Origin: Pigmentiphaga litoralis
GTDB taxonomy: Bacteria; Pseudomonadota; Gammaproteobacteria; Burkholderiales; Burkholderiaceae_B
Direction of reading: 5' to 3'
Length of the DNA: 64,000 nucleotides
NCBI RefSeq assembly: GCF_013408655.1
Contig: NZ_JACCBP010000001.1
Span: 434,001 to 498,000 of the forward strand
The notes below the pieces were generated by a model. That model was not told the origin of the DNA and ran no database searches. It saw only the letters and a list, made by a program, of their open reading frames with translations. Shown here piece by piece: positions 43,984 through 52,890 of this stretch. Made by a program: the position numbers and the translations under genes. Position 1 is the first letter of the stretch. Each line of letters opens with the position of its first letter.

Positions 43984-45003
43984 ATGCTCGTTACCCAGCA
44001 ACCCGTTTTGCGCCGCTTTTGGTACGCCCTTGTGCCCCTGACTGATCTCGATGACGGTCCCAAGCCCTTCACCTTGCTTGGCCAGCCCCTGGTCTTGTGG
44101 AAGAACGCCGAGGGCGAACCTGTCGCGCTCGAAGATCGCTGCTGCCATCGCACTGCCAAGCTGTCCAAGGGATTTGTCGAAGAAGGAAATATCGTCTGCG
44201 GTTACCACGGCTGGACCTTCAACGATGCCGGCGCCTGTGTGCGCATTCCACAAGCTGCCGACCGTCCGATCCCCAAGAGCTGCCAGGTAAAGTCGTTTCG
44301 CTGCCAGGGGAAATACGGCTACGTGTGGGTCGCGCTGGACGACCCGCTGCAACCCATTCCCGACTTTCCGGAAGACGCCGACCCGGCCTACCGCCGCATC
44401 TTTCAGTTCTATGAAAAGTGGAAGTCCAGCCCGCTGCGTTTCATGGAAAATTCCTTTGACGCGGCTCACTTCAGTTACGTGCACCGCGCCAACTTCGGTA
44501 TCTACGAACAACCCAAGCCGCAGGTGTTCGAGATCAAGGAATCGGAGTGGGGCTTCGAGGCCCATACGATCGTGCCGATCCGCAATCCGGAAAACGGGTT
44601 CCGCGTGACAGGCAGCAGCGAGCCCTTCACGGAACGCCATCTGTACAACCAATGGCACATGCCGTCGGTGCGCCGCTTCGGCTGCATCTACGCCCAGACC
44701 GGCCGCCATCACATCATCTACAACTGCGCCACGCCGATCGATGACGGCACGATGGTGCTGGTGCAATGGCTGTACCGCAACGATTCCGAGGCGGACTGCT
44801 CCACCGAAGAACTGATCGCGTGGGACCAGGCCATCGTCGACGAAGACCGCGACATTCTTGAAGCGACTGACTACGACGCCTGCGTCGACACCAGCCGCCG
44901 CGTCGAACAGCACATGGAATCCGACAAGCCCGGCCTGCTGATGCGGAAAATGCTCCTGGGCCTGCTGCACGCCCACGGCGAGGAAGAGGTTTATAGGCGG
45001 TGA
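43984..45003 (+). CDS. Rieske non-heme iron aromatic-ring oxygenase, oxygenase component
   Basis: A 339-residue oxygenase of the VanA/phthalate-dioxygenase type. The N-terminal Rieske [2Fe-2S] centre has CxH in DRCCHRTAKLSKGF and CxxH in NIVCGYHGWTF. The catalytic mononuclear iron site is in ENSFDAAHFSYVHRANFG. The family hydroxylates or O-demethylates aromatic or related substrates using electrons from a reductase, which is not adjacent. The ATG at 43984 gives MLVTQQPVLRRFWYALVPL, the usual start; an in-frame upstream start at 43951 adds nothing recognisable. It stands alone between a candidate sigma-54 promoter and a repeat element. Confidence 0.92.
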   Translation: MLVTQQPVLRRFWYALVPLTDLDDGPKPFTLLGQPLVLWKNAEGEPVALEDRCCHRTAKLSKGFVEEGNIVCGYHGWTFNDAGACVRIPQAADRPIPKSCQVKSFRCQGKYGYVWVALDDPLQPIPDFPEDADPAYRRIFQFYEKWKSSPLRFMENSFDAAHFSYVHRANFGIYEQPKPQVFEIKESEWGFEAHTIVPIRNPENGFRVTGSSEPFTERHLYNQWHMPSVRRFGCIYAQTGRHHIIYNCATPIDDGTMVLVQWLYRNDSEADCSTEELIAWDQAIVDEDRDILEATDYDACVDTSRRVEQHMESDKPGLLMRKMLLGLLHAHGEEEVYRR

Positions 45004-45343
45004 CCCCCCCTAGGCGCTGCGCGCCTCCCCCAGGGGCGGTAGGTTTATCCCCCCCTGGGCGCTGCGCGCCTCCCCCAGGGCCGGCACTGGCGGACTGGCA
45101 AAGCCAGATCCGCTGTGCCCGCGATGGGGGCGTCTCTTTTTGGGGGCCTACGCTTAAGCGGACTCTGCGCTGAGCGGCAACGCCAGATCTGCGGTATTCC
45201 GGATGGAGTGGCTATTCGAACATCGGCACAGCAAAGCGCACTAGCCATTCGACTTGTTGCCACGGCCCATCCAGGACACCGCGGATCCGGCTTTGCCGGT
45301 CCGCTGGTGGCGCCCCTGGGGGAGGCGCGCAGCGCCTAGGGGG
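45004..45343. mobile_element. MITE-like element with ~32-bp terminal inverted repeats
   Basis: A GC-rich unit of about 34 bp (core GGCGCTGCGCGCCTCCCCCA) occurs at 45004-45037 and again at 45049-45082. It is present inverted at 45312-45343, where the 32 bp match the first copy perfectly. The interior holds a strong hairpin at 45083-45119 (GGCAC...GTGCC with an inner TGGC AAA GCCA), a second imperfect one near 45283-45306 and no gene. The right repeat ends 12 bp before the zapE ATG and so supplies its ribosome-site region. This looks like a non-autonomous or REP-type palindromic element. Mobility is inferred. Confidence 0.6.
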
Positions 45344-45355
45344 TACAATCAGCCA

Positions 45356-46447
45356 ATGAATGTCCGCGAATATTATGAACACGCGCTGGCCGAGCGCGGA
45401 TTTGCCGAAGATCCTGCCCAGCGCAAGGCGATCGACCGGCTGCAACGCTATTTCGATGAATGGGTCAGCTTCAAGGCGTTGCGGTCCACGGCGCTGAAGC
45501 GGTTGCTGAAACGTCCGGGCGTTCCTCGCGGCGTGTATATGTGGGGTGGCGTGGGGCGCGGCAAGAGCTTCCTGATGGATGCCTTCTATGCCACGGTGCC
45601 CGTCAAGCGCAAGACGCGCGTGCACTTCCACGAATTCATGCGCAGCGTGCATCGCCAGCTGGATGACGTGAAGGGCATGTCCGATCCGCTGGACGAAGTG
45701 GCCAAGCGCATTTCGCGGCGCTATCGCCTGATCTGTTTTGACGAATTCCATGTCTCGGACGTGGCGGACGCGATGATCCTGTATCGGTTGCTGGTCGGGC
45801 TGTTTGCCAACGGCACGTCGTTCGTCATGACGTCGAACTACGAACCCAGCACCCTGTACCCCGACGGCCTGCACCGCGACCGCATCTTTCCGGCGATCAA
45901 GCTGATCCAGGAAAAGATGGACGTGTTGAATGTGGATTCAGGCACGGACTATCGCCGCCGCATTCTTGAACAGGTCAGCCTGTATCACACGCCCCTTGAT
46001 GCTGCGGCTGATGCGGCGTTGCAGAAGGCGTTTTCGGACATTGCCGAAACGTCGCTGGACACGCCGGTGCTGCGGATCGAACACCGCGAAGTCCACGCCA
46101 AGATGCGCGCGGGTGGCGTGGTGTGGTTTGACTTTGCTACCTTGTGCGGCGGACCCCGATCGCAGAACGATTATCTGGAACTGGCCAGCCAGTTCCATAC
46201 GGTGATTTTGTCGGGCGTGCCGCAGATGGGGCCGCGCCAGTCATCGGAAGCGCGCCGGTTCACCTGGCTGATCGACGTGCTGTACGACCATAAGGTCAAG
46301 CTGATCATTTCGGCAGCGTGCGAGCCCGAGGCGCTCTATACCGAAGGGGCCTTGGCCAACGAGTTCCATCGCACGGTGTCGCGCCTGCTGGAAATGCAGT
46401 CCCGCGAATATCTGGAGTCCGAACGCCGCGCGACCGTCGCGCTGTAG
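45356..46447 (+). CDS. zapE: cell division protein ZapE (AFG1-like ATPase)
   Basis: A 363-residue P-loop ATPase. Walker A is in MWGGVGRGKSFLMDAFY, Walker B in LICFDEFHVSDVADAMIL, and a sensor motif in FVMTSNYEPSTLYPDGL. ZapE associates with the constricting Z-ring and is related to eukaryotic AFG1/LACE1. The ATG at 45356 gives the family start MNVREYYEHALAERG. From recollection, related species often have this gene directly after odhA-odhB-lpdA; here about 32 kb separates them. Confidence 0.93.
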   Translation: MNVREYYEHALAERGFAEDPAQRKAIDRLQRYFDEWVSFKALRSTALKRLLKRPGVPRGVYMWGGVGRGKSFLMDAFYATVPVKRKTRVHFHEFMRSVHRQLDDVKGMSDPLDEVAKRISRRYRLICFDEFHVSDVADAMILYRLLVGLFANGTSFVMTSNYEPSTLYPDGLHRDRIFPAIKLIQEKMDVLNVDSGTDYRRRILEQVSLYHTPLDAAADAALQKAFSDIAETSLDTPVLRIEHREVHAKMRAGGVVWFDFATLCGGPRSQNDYLELASQFHTVILSGVPQMGPRQSSEARRFTWLIDVLYDHKVKLIISAACEPEALYTEGALANEFHRTVSRLLEMQSREYLESERRATVAL

Positions 46448-46595
46448 CCAGACCGCCGCGCCTGCCTTCGTCGCCCGGTCTGCCACGGGTGCTTACTGAA
46501 TTTGCCGGATGGCACAGACTTCGCAATCCTTGAATCATGGATAGCAAGTAGTCTGTGCCCCCAAGTGCAAGTTTTGAACAAAGGAAGACACGGCA

Positions 46596-47300
46596 TTGTT
46601 CCAGGTATGGGTGCGCGCGGCATTGGCCTCGGCGATCGTTCTGCTGGTGATGGCCGCATGTGGCGGGAAGGAGCCCTCGCAGCGGCAGGCCTTCATCGCT
46701 TTCTTGCAGACGCGCGTACTCGACGTGACCGGCACCCGTGTGCCCGAACTGACGCCGGAAGAAAAGGCGAAGTTCGGGCCGTACGCCAATGACTACGCGA
46801 TCATCACGCAATTTCATGCCGGGATGAACGCTAACGTGACCCGCCCGAACAATGAGCTGGCCAAGATTTCGGCGCTGCGGACCGTGGGCGAGATCGTTGA
46901 ACAACGCAAGCAGATTGCCGACGCCAAGGCGCAGATGGCCAAGCTGAGCGCCGCGCTGGATGCCGAGCAACGCAAGGCCGATGCGGTACATGAAAAGCTC
47001 AAGCACCCGGAAGACGTCAAGCCGGTGTTTGATGCCGCGTATGCCAAGCTTGTGACGGTGCCGGCCGAGGCCTATCGCGCCGTTTTCCCGGCGATCGACA
47101 AGATGTTCGGCAGTTCACTGAAAGTTTCGGATTACGTGCAGACGCATCGCAATCTGATCGACGTGGACGGGACCACCTTGCGGGTGGCCGATCCGGCGAC
47201 CAAGAAGGAACTGGGCGCGCTGCTGGATCAGTTGACTGCCGACAGCGAGAAGGTCAATGCCGCGCAGCGCGCCATGCAGGAAGTCGTGCACGGCGAGTAG
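46596..47300 (+). CDS. DUF3053-like lipoprotein
   Basis: A 234-residue predicted lipoprotein with a signal and lipobox ending VMAACGG. It then reads SQRQAFIAFLQTRVLD, an acidic helical middle with coiled-coil character (residues 85-135), and VPAEAYRAVFPAID. It resembles the YiaF/DUF3053 family of unknown function. The start is TTG, supported by AAGGAAG 8 nt upstream. It converges with the flavin reductase gene 11 bp downstream. Confidence 0.75.
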   Translation: MFQVWVRAALASAIVLLVMAACGGKEPSQRQAFIAFLQTRVLDVTGTRVPELTPEEKAKFGPYANDYAIITQFHAGMNANVTRPNNELAKISALRTVGEIVEQRKQIADAKAQMAKLSAALDAEQRKADAVHEKLKHPEDVKPVFDAAYAKLVTVPAEAYRAVFPAIDKMFGSSLKVSDYVQTHRNLIDVDGTTLRVADPATKKELGALLDQLTADSEKVNAAQRAMQEVVHGE

Positions 47301-47311
47301 CGCGCCGGTGG

Positions 47312-47989
47312 CTACGACTTGGGCTCGTCCCCGACCCATCCTTCGCCACCCGGCGGCCGCTGCAACATGGGCCGGTGGAAGATTTCTCCAAGCCCTGCGT
47401 AATACGGTCCGCCCAACCGGGCGATGGGCCGCATCTTGACGCTGTCCACCCGGCTGCCGTCGTAGATTTCGGGCGACAGGTGGAAGGCGACGACTTCGCC
47501 GATGAACAGCGTGTTCACCCCACGACCCAGCACGATGATCTGGTCCAGCTTGCATTCCATCTGCACTGGCGTCATGGCAATGCGCGGCACCTTGACGCGG
47601 TGGCTCGGCAGCAGGTCAATGCCCAACGCTTCACATTCGCTGACGTCAGGCGGGTAGTTCGCCGCGCTGGCGTGCATGGTTTCCATCGTGCTTTCGGTTG
47701 CCACGTTGACCACGAATTCACCCGTTTCGCGGATGTTGCGCGCGGTGTCCTTGATCTCGCCCTCGCGTGCGGCGATGTTGATCGCGAGCATTGGCGGGCT
47801 GGTCGCCACATAGTTGTACGAGCTGAACGGCGCGGCGTTGACGCGGCCGTCGGGGCCCAGTGACGTGATCCAGGCGATCGGCCGGGGCGCGGTGCACCCG
47901 ATCAGCAGCCGGTAGGCCTGGGCGGTATCGAGGCCTTCGCCGTCGACCAGGATGAAATCGTCGCGCGGTGAGTCGTTGCTGGGTGTCAT
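47312..47989 (-). CDS. flavin reductase-like FMN-binding protein
   Basis: A 225-residue FMN-binding split-barrel protein of the flavin reductase/DIM6-NTAB type. Typical segments are YRLLIGCTAPRPIAWITSLG, VNAAPFSSYNYVATSPPML, KDTARNIRETGEFVVNVA and VGEVVAFHLSPEIYDGSRVD. Such proteins supply reduced flavin to an oxygenase or act on small substrates themselves. It lies 7 bp downstream of a Bug protein gene, so it probably acts on the compound that this receptor binds. The substrate is unknown. Confidence 0.87.
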   Translation of the reverse strand: MTPSNDSPRDDFILVDGEGLDTAQAYRLLIGCTAPRPIAWITSLGPDGRVNAAPFSSYNYVATSPPMLAINIAAREGEIKDTARNIRETGEFVVNVATESTMETMHASAANYPPDVSECEALGIDLLPSHRVKVPRIAMTPVQMECKLDQIIVLGRGVNTLFIGEVVAFHLSPEIYDGSRVDSVKMRPIARLGGPYYAGLGEIFHRPMLQRPPGGEGWVGDEPKS

Positions 47990-47996
47990 GCTTTGA

Positions 47997-48998
47997 TCAC
48001 GGCGCCGTCAGGTTCAGGGATTTGAGCAAGGGCTTCATGGTGTCCAGGTCGTGCTGCACGAAGGTCAGCGTTTCGGCGGGCGTCTTGGTCATCAGTTCGA
48101 CGCCCTGGGTGGCCATGAATTTCTGGTATTCCGGGTCCGCATTGACTGCGGCGACTGCCTTGTTCAGGGTGTCGATGATCGCCGGTGGCGTGCCTTTGGG
48201 CGCGGCCAGGGTGTACCAGGTGGACGATTCCGCCCCGGTCACGCCGGCTTCGGCAAAGGTCGGCACGTCCGGGAACAGGGGGGAGCGCTGGGCCGCGGCG
48301 TAGGCAATCGCCTTGATGCGGCCCTCTTTCAGGAATGCCTGGGTGGCCGACAGATTCAGCATGGCCAGCTGGACCTGTCCGCCGATCACGTCTTTCAGTG
48401 CCGGGACGGCGCCAGGGTAGGGGATGTGGGTCAGGTTGATGCCGGCCCGTTGCTTGAGCAGTTCGCCGGCAAGGTGCGTCGCGCCGCCCGCGCCGGCCGA
48501 CCCGAAGTTCAGCTTGCCCGGCGACGCCTTGGCGGCCGCGATCACTTCTTTCAGGGTGTTCGCGGGCAACGCCGGGCTGGCGACCATGATGATGGGCTGG
48601 TTGGCGACCACGCTGACGAAGGTAAAGTCGCCGATACCGTCGTAGGCGATTTTTTCCATCAGCGGTGTCACCACATGCGTGGCGGACGTGCCCAGCAGCA
48701 GGGTGTAGCCATCGGGCTTGGCCCGCGCGACGACGCTGCCGCCCACGGTGGCGCCGCCGCCTGGCTTGTTTTCGACGACGATGGTCTGCTTCAGACGGGT
48801 TTCGAGTTGCCGCGCCAGCGCGCGCGCCAGGATGTCGGCCGGACCGCCGGCGGCGTAAGGATTGACGAGGGTAATCGCGTGGTTCGGGTAGCCGTCGGCC
48901 GCGCCGCTGCCTTGCGCCAGCGCCTGCGTGGCGGGCAGCGCACAGAGGGTGGCGAGTGCAAGGGCGAGCAGGTGTCGGGATGCGGGAAGGGCGGCCAT
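47997..48998 (-). CDS. Bug/TctC-family periplasmic solute-binding protein
   Basis: A 333-residue exported receptor: signal peptide RHLLALALATLCALPATQALA. It then shows ITLVNPYAAGGPADILARAL, VVENKPGGGATVGGSVVARA with the next residues KPDGYTLLLG, and HIPYPGAVPALKDVIGGQVQ. The ATG at 48998 begins the signal peptide; the longer frame to 49106 is not needed. It is the first gene of a two-gene unit with the flavin reductase and has no adjacent TctA/TctB transporter genes. Confidence 0.91.
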   Translation of the reverse strand: MAALPASRHLLALALATLCALPATQALAQGSGAADGYPNHAITLVNPYAAGGPADILARALARQLETRLKQTIVVENKPGGGATVGGSVVARAKPDGYTLLLGTSATHVVTPLMEKIAYDGIGDFTFVSVVANQPIIMVASPALPANTLKEVIAAAKASPGKLNFGSAGAGGATHLAGELLKQRAGINLTHIPYPGAVPALKDVIGGQVQLAMLNLSATQAFLKEGRIKAIAYAAAQRSPLFPDVPTFAEAGVTGAESSTWYTLAAPKGTPPAIIDTLNKAVAAVNADPEYQKFMATQGVELMTKTPAETLTFVQHDLDTMKPLLKSLNLTAP

Positions 48999-49137
48999 GC
49001 GTGTCTCCGTTATTGTCTTGATCGCTCGTCCTTGCCTGGGGGGCCAAGGCGGCGTCACGTCAGAATACAGGCCGCCACCCCGCGGCGTGAATGCGCTGCG
49101 GAGCAATTCCGATATGCGAAACGGGACATGTCAGGCG

Positions 49138-49167
49138 AAAAAAATGGCGGCACCGGAGTGCCGCCAT
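49138..49167 (-). terminator. rho-independent terminator after tex
   Basis: On the minus strand a perfect 10-bp stem (arms 49158-49167 and 49144-49153, TCCG loop) runs into a T-tract (A residues 49138-49144 on the plus strand). It lies about 78 bp after the tex stop. Confidence 0.9.
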
Positions 49168-49244
49168 GGATACAGGCTGGAGTCAGCGTGCAGGTGTACG
49201 CCCCGAAGGGCGTGCCGCCTTTACCGCCGCCTTTACCGCCGCGC

Positions 49245-51617
49245 TTACCGCTTCAGCTTGGCGAACGCCGCCGCCATTGCGCCACCTGCCGGCGCAGGCG
49301 CCGAGCCGCCGCCCGCATTGCGATCACGCCCGCGGCCGCCGCCCCCACCCGAGCGGCCCGCGCCCGCATCGTCGCCACTGCGGCGCGCCACGGGGGCATC
49401 GTCGTTCAGGCGCATGGTCAGCGCCACGCGCTGGCGCTGCAGGTCGACTTCCTGGACCTTGACGGTCACCGTCTGGCCCACACGAACTACGTCGCGCGGA
49501 TCCTTCACGAACTTTTCGGCCAGGGCCGAAATGTGCACCAGACCATCCTGGTGGACCCCGATGTCCACGAAGGCGCCAAAGTTCGCCACGTTGGTCACGA
49601 CGCCTTCCAGCACCATGCCCACCGTCAGATCCTTCAGGGTTTCGACGCCGTCCATGAACGTGGCGGTCTTGAATTCCGGACGCGGATCGCGGCCGGGCTT
49701 TTCCAGTTCGCTGAAAATGTCCTTGACGGTCGGCAGGCCGAAGCGGTCATCGGTGAACTGGGTGGGGGACACGCCCTTCAGCGCTTCCTTGTTGCCGATC
49801 ACCGTCCGGATATCGCCCTGGATGCGCGCCAGGATGCGTTCGACGACCGGGTAGGCCTCGGGGTGCACCGACGAGCAATCGAGGGGATTGTCGCCGTTCG
49901 CCACGCGCAGGAAGCCGGCGGCCTGCTCGAAGGCTTTTTCGCCAAAACGCGGCACGTCCTTGAGCTTGGCGCGCGAGCGGAAGGCGCCGTTCGCGTCGCG
50001 CCAGGTGACGATGTTCTTGGCCAGCGTCGCGTTCAGGCCGGACACGCGGGCCAGCAGCGGCGCCGACGCCGTGTTGACGTCCACACCGACCGCGTTCACG
50101 CAATCTTCGACAATGCTGTCGAGCATCTTGGCCAGTTCGCGCTGATTCAAGTCGTGCTGGTATTGGCCGACACCGATCGATTTCGGGTCGATCTTGACGA
50201 GTTCGGCCAGTGGATCCTGCAGTCGGCGGGCGATCGACACCGCACCGCGCAGGCTTACGTCCAGGTCCGGGAATTCGTTGGCGGCCAATTCCGACGCCGA
50301 ATACACCGACGCGCCAGCTTCCGACACCACGATCTTGGTCAGCTTGAATTCCGGATAGCGCTTCATCAGGTCGGCCGCCAGCTTTTCGGTTTCGCGCGAT
50401 GCCGTGCCGTTGCCGATGGCGATGAGTTCGATCTGGTGCTTGCGCACGATGCGCGCCAGCGTTTCCAGCGAACCTTCCCAGTCGCGGCGGGGTTCATGCG
50501 GGTACACGGTGGACGTGTCCAGCAGCTTGCCGGTCCGGTCGATCGCCGCCACCTTGACGCCGGTGCGGATGCCCGGATCCAGGCCCAGCACCGATTTCGG
50601 GCCGGCGGGCGCAGCCAGCAGCAGGTCTTTCAGGTTCATGGCGAAGACGCGGATCGCCTCGGCTTCAGCTTCGTCACGCAGACGCGAGAACAATTCCGTC
50701 TCGAAGCCCGGCAACAGCTTGACGCGCCACGTCCAGCGGCAGACCTCGCCCAGCCACTTGTCGCGCGGGCTGGCGTCCAGGCCGAACAGGCCCTTCAGCT
50801 TCAGCACGGCGGCGATGCGGGCGACGCACGGATGGGGAACTTGCGTGTCCAATTCGGGGTCCAGACCCAGGCGCAGTTCCAGCACGCCTTGCTGGCGGCC
50901 GCGCATCAGCGCCAGCACGCGGTGCGAGGGCAGGGTGCGCAGCGGCTCATTGAAATCGAACCAGTCGCGGAAGTTCGCGCCTTCGGTTTCCTTGCCGTCC
51001 GCCACCTTGGAGTACACCAGGCCGGTGTTCCACAAGAAGGTCCGCAGGTTTTCGAGCAGGTCGGCGTCTTCGGCAAACCGTTCTGTCAGGATGTCGCGCG
51101 CGCCGTCCAGCGCGGCCTTGACGTCGGCAACTTCGGCAGTCACGTAGCCGGCTGCCAGCGCGGCCGGGTCAGCCGACGCATCGGCCAGCAAGGCGTCTGC
51201 CAGCGGCTCCAGGCCGGCTTCGCGGGCGATTTGCGCCCGGGTGCGGCGTTTGGGCTTGTACGGCGCGTACAGGTCTTCCAGGCGTTGCTTGGTGTCGGCG
51301 GTGGAAATCGCCTGCTGCAGCTCGGGGGTCAGCTTGCCCTGGGAATCGATGGACGACAGGATGGCCGCGCGGCGGGTTTCCATGTCGCGCAGGTATTCCA
51401 GGCGGACCTCCAGGTTGCGCAGGACGGTATCGTCCAGGCCGCCGGTGACCTCTTTGCGGTACCGGGCGATGAAGGGAACGGTCGCGCCGCTATCCATCAG
51501 TTCGATCGCCGCGCTGATTTGTGTGGCGCGCGCGCCAAGTTCTTCCGTCAGCTGGGCGATAATGCGGGATTGGGCTTGCGCATCGAGCACGCCGCCTCGG
51601 TCGGTGACCATCGACAT
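49245..51617 (-). CDS. tex: Tex-family RNA-binding transcription accessory protein
   Basis: A 790-residue cytosolic nucleic-acid-binding protein of the Tex/YhgF family, linked to transcription and toxin-gene expression in Bordetella and stress tolerance elsewhere. The N-terminal helical region ([20 protein letters not shown]) is followed by a YqgF/RNase H-like domain ([20 protein letters not shown]). A helix-hairpin-helix part ([20 protein letters not shown]) and a C-terminal S1 domain ([20 protein letters not shown]) complete it. The ATG at 51617 is preferred, with AGGA about 9 nt upstream. The C-terminal Gly/Ala/Arg-rich tail ends at [10 protein letters not shown]; a further GGK-rich stretch lies out of frame just beyond the stop. 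Confidence 0.95.
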   Translation of the reverse strand: MSMVTDRGGVLDAQAQSRIIAQLTEELGARATQISAAIELMDSGATVPFIARYRKEVTGGLDDTVLRNLEVRLEYLRDMETRRAAILSSIDSQGKLTPELQQAISTADTKQRLEDLYAPYKPKRRTRAQIAREAGLEPLADALLADASADPAALAAGYVTAEVADVKAALDGARDILTERFAEDADLLENLRTFLWNTGLVYSKVADGKETEGANFRDWFDFNEPLRTLPSHRVLALMRGRQQGVLELRLGLDPELDTQVPHPCVARIAAVLKLKGLFGLDASPRDKWLGEVCRWTWRVKLLPGFETELFSRLRDEAEAEAIRVFAMNLKDLLLAAPAGPKSVLGLDPGIRTGVKVAAIDRTGKLLDTSTVYPHEPRRDWEGSLETLARIVRKHQIELIAIGNGTASRETEKLAADLMKRYPEFKLTKIVVSEAGASVYSASELAANEFPDLDVSLRGAVSIARRLQDPLAELVKIDPKSIGVGQYQHDLNQRELAKMLDSIVEDCVNAVGVDVNTASAPLLARVSGLNATLAKNIVTWRDANGAFRSRAKLKDVPRFGEKAFEQAAGFLRVANGDNPLDCSSVHPEAYPVVERILARIQGDIRTVIGNKEALKGVSPTQFTDDRFGLPTVKDIFSELEKPGRDPRPEFKTATFMDGVETLKDLTVGMVLEGVVTNVANFGAFVDIGVHQDGLVHISALAEKFVKDPRDVVRVGQTVTVKVQEVDLQRQRVALTMRLNDDAPVARRSGDDAGAGRSGGGGGRGRDRNAGGGSAPAPAGGAMAAAFAKLKR

Positions 51618-51673
51618 CGAGTCTGTCCTACCTTGCAACAATGAAGCCGCGGATTTTGCCACAACCTATCCCT

Positions 51674-52690
51674 ATGCCCCGAATCTCCTCCCGTTCTGCC
51701 TTTGCGCCATGTGACATTTCTGTCCAGGTTCATGCGTCATTTGCCTCCGGCGCGCACCGCCCGCGCCCGGGCAGGCAGGGCGGCTGGGCCGCTGCCCTGC
51801 TGGCTGCGGCCGTGATCGTGGGACTGCCGGGCTGCGCCGCGGTGGACTCGGTCATGGCGCCGCCCCCGGTGGAGCCCAAGGTGGCCGCGCCTGCGCCCAC
51901 CTATGCCTCGGCCGAAGCGGCCCAGGCCATTGCCGATGCCGCCCGGGCCGAACGGGCTGCGGCTGTCGATGCCTACACGGCGCGGGTCCGCGAGTGCATG
52001 CACACCTTTTTTGCCACGAGCTGTGCCGACAAGGCGCGCGAGCAGCGCAACACGATTACCGAGCGCGCCGACGTGACCCGCCAGCAGGCCGAGCTGTTCG
52101 TGCGCCAGGAAAAGGCACGCGTCCACCGCGAAGGGCTGGCGGCGGAAAATGCGCGCCGCGATGCGCGCGACGCCGAAGCCACGGCGGCCCGCCAGGCGGA
52201 AGCCGCCCGGGCGGCCCAGCCGCCGGCGCGACCGGCTGGCCCAGGAACGGGCTCGGGTGCAGCGGGCAGGGGACAGGCGGGCAGGGGGCAGGCGGGTGCT
52301 GCGACGCCGTCCGCGGGCACGTCGGCACCGTCCGCGTCGCCAGCCGCATCGTCGTCAGCCGCATCGTCGCCAGCGGCGTCGGCGCCTGCCTCCGAGGCAC
52401 CTGCCGCAACCGCGCCATCGCGTGCCGCCCCTGCCGCCCCCTCCACCGGCGCCACCAGCCGCGGCACGGCGCCGGGCGCGTCGCTCAGCGCCGCCGAACA
52501 GGCTGAAAACCGCGCTGCGTTCGAAAAAAAGCAGGCCGAGGCCAAGGCCTATGCCGACAAACGGGCCGAGGAACGCAAAGAGAACGAGGACAAACGTGAG
52601 CGCCGCCGCGCCGCACGGGAAGCCGATGCGGCAAAATTCAATGCACCTGCCGCGACCCCGGCAACCCCTCCCACCCAGGGCAAGCAATGA
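51674..52690 (+). CDS. Ala/Pro/Ser-rich coiled-coil lipoprotein, function unknown
   Basis: About 338 residues. A late hydrophobic stretch (AAALLAAAVIVGLPGCAAVD) with a lipobox-like GLPGC suggests a lipoprotein with an unusually long (~45-residue) n-region. A helical region (YASAEAAQAIADAARAERAA to RQAEAARAA) contains CMHTFFATSCADKAREQRNT with two cysteines. A Ser/Ala/Pro low-complexity linker (~190-285) and a charged coiled coil (KKQAEAKAYADKRAEERKEN) follow. An alternative start lies at 51641. It is divergent from tex and overlaps the DUF465 gene by 4 bp. I do not recognise a family. Confidence 0.7.
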   Translation: MPRISSRSAFAPCDISVQVHASFASGAHRPRPGRQGGWAAALLAAAVIVGLPGCAAVDSVMAPPPVEPKVAAPAPTYASAEAAQAIADAARAERAAAVDAYTARVRECMHTFFATSCADKAREQRNTITERADVTRQQAELFVRQEKARVHREGLAAENARRDARDAEATAARQAEAARAAQPPARPAGPGTGSGAAGRGQAGRGQAGAATPSAGTSAPSASPAASSSAASSPAASAPASEAPAATAPSRAAPAAPSTGATSRGTAPGASLSAAEQAENRAAFEKKQAEAKAYADKRAEERKENEDKRERRRAAREADAAKFNAPAATPATPPTQGKQ

Positions 52691-52890
52691 ATCTCGACGC
52701 TCAAGCCGTCGCCAGCCGCATCATCGAGCTGCAGACGGAACACCGTGACCTCGACGCGGCCATCGACCGGCTTGCGGCCGATTTGTCGATCGACGAGATC
52801 CTGTTGCGCCGCCTGAAAAAACGCAAACTGCACATCAAGGACCACATCGTGGCCCTGCAGATGCAACTCGTACCGGATATACCAGCTTGA
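52687..52890 (+). CDS. YdcH-like DUF465 small helical protein
   Basis: A 67-residue helical-hairpin protein: IIELQTEHRDLDAAIDRLAA, then IDEILLRRLKKRKLHIKDHI. This is the typical YdcH/DUF465 pattern of two amphipathic helices with a KKRKLxxKD turn. The function is not established. It overlaps both neighbours: ATGA with the lipoprotein gene, and its TGA lies within the TTGA start of the helicase gene. The three genes are therefore one translational unit. Confidence 0.85.
   Translation: MNLDAQAVASRIIELQTEHRDLDAAIDRLAADLSIDEILLRRLKKRKLHIKDHIVALQMQLVPDIPA

Noticed and set aside
48051..51644. A 1197-codon open frame on the plus strand opposite the flavin-reductase/Bug/tex region
   Set aside because: Antisense shadow of tex and the Bug gene in high-GC DNA; His/Gln/Arg-rich with no domain, signal or ribosome site.
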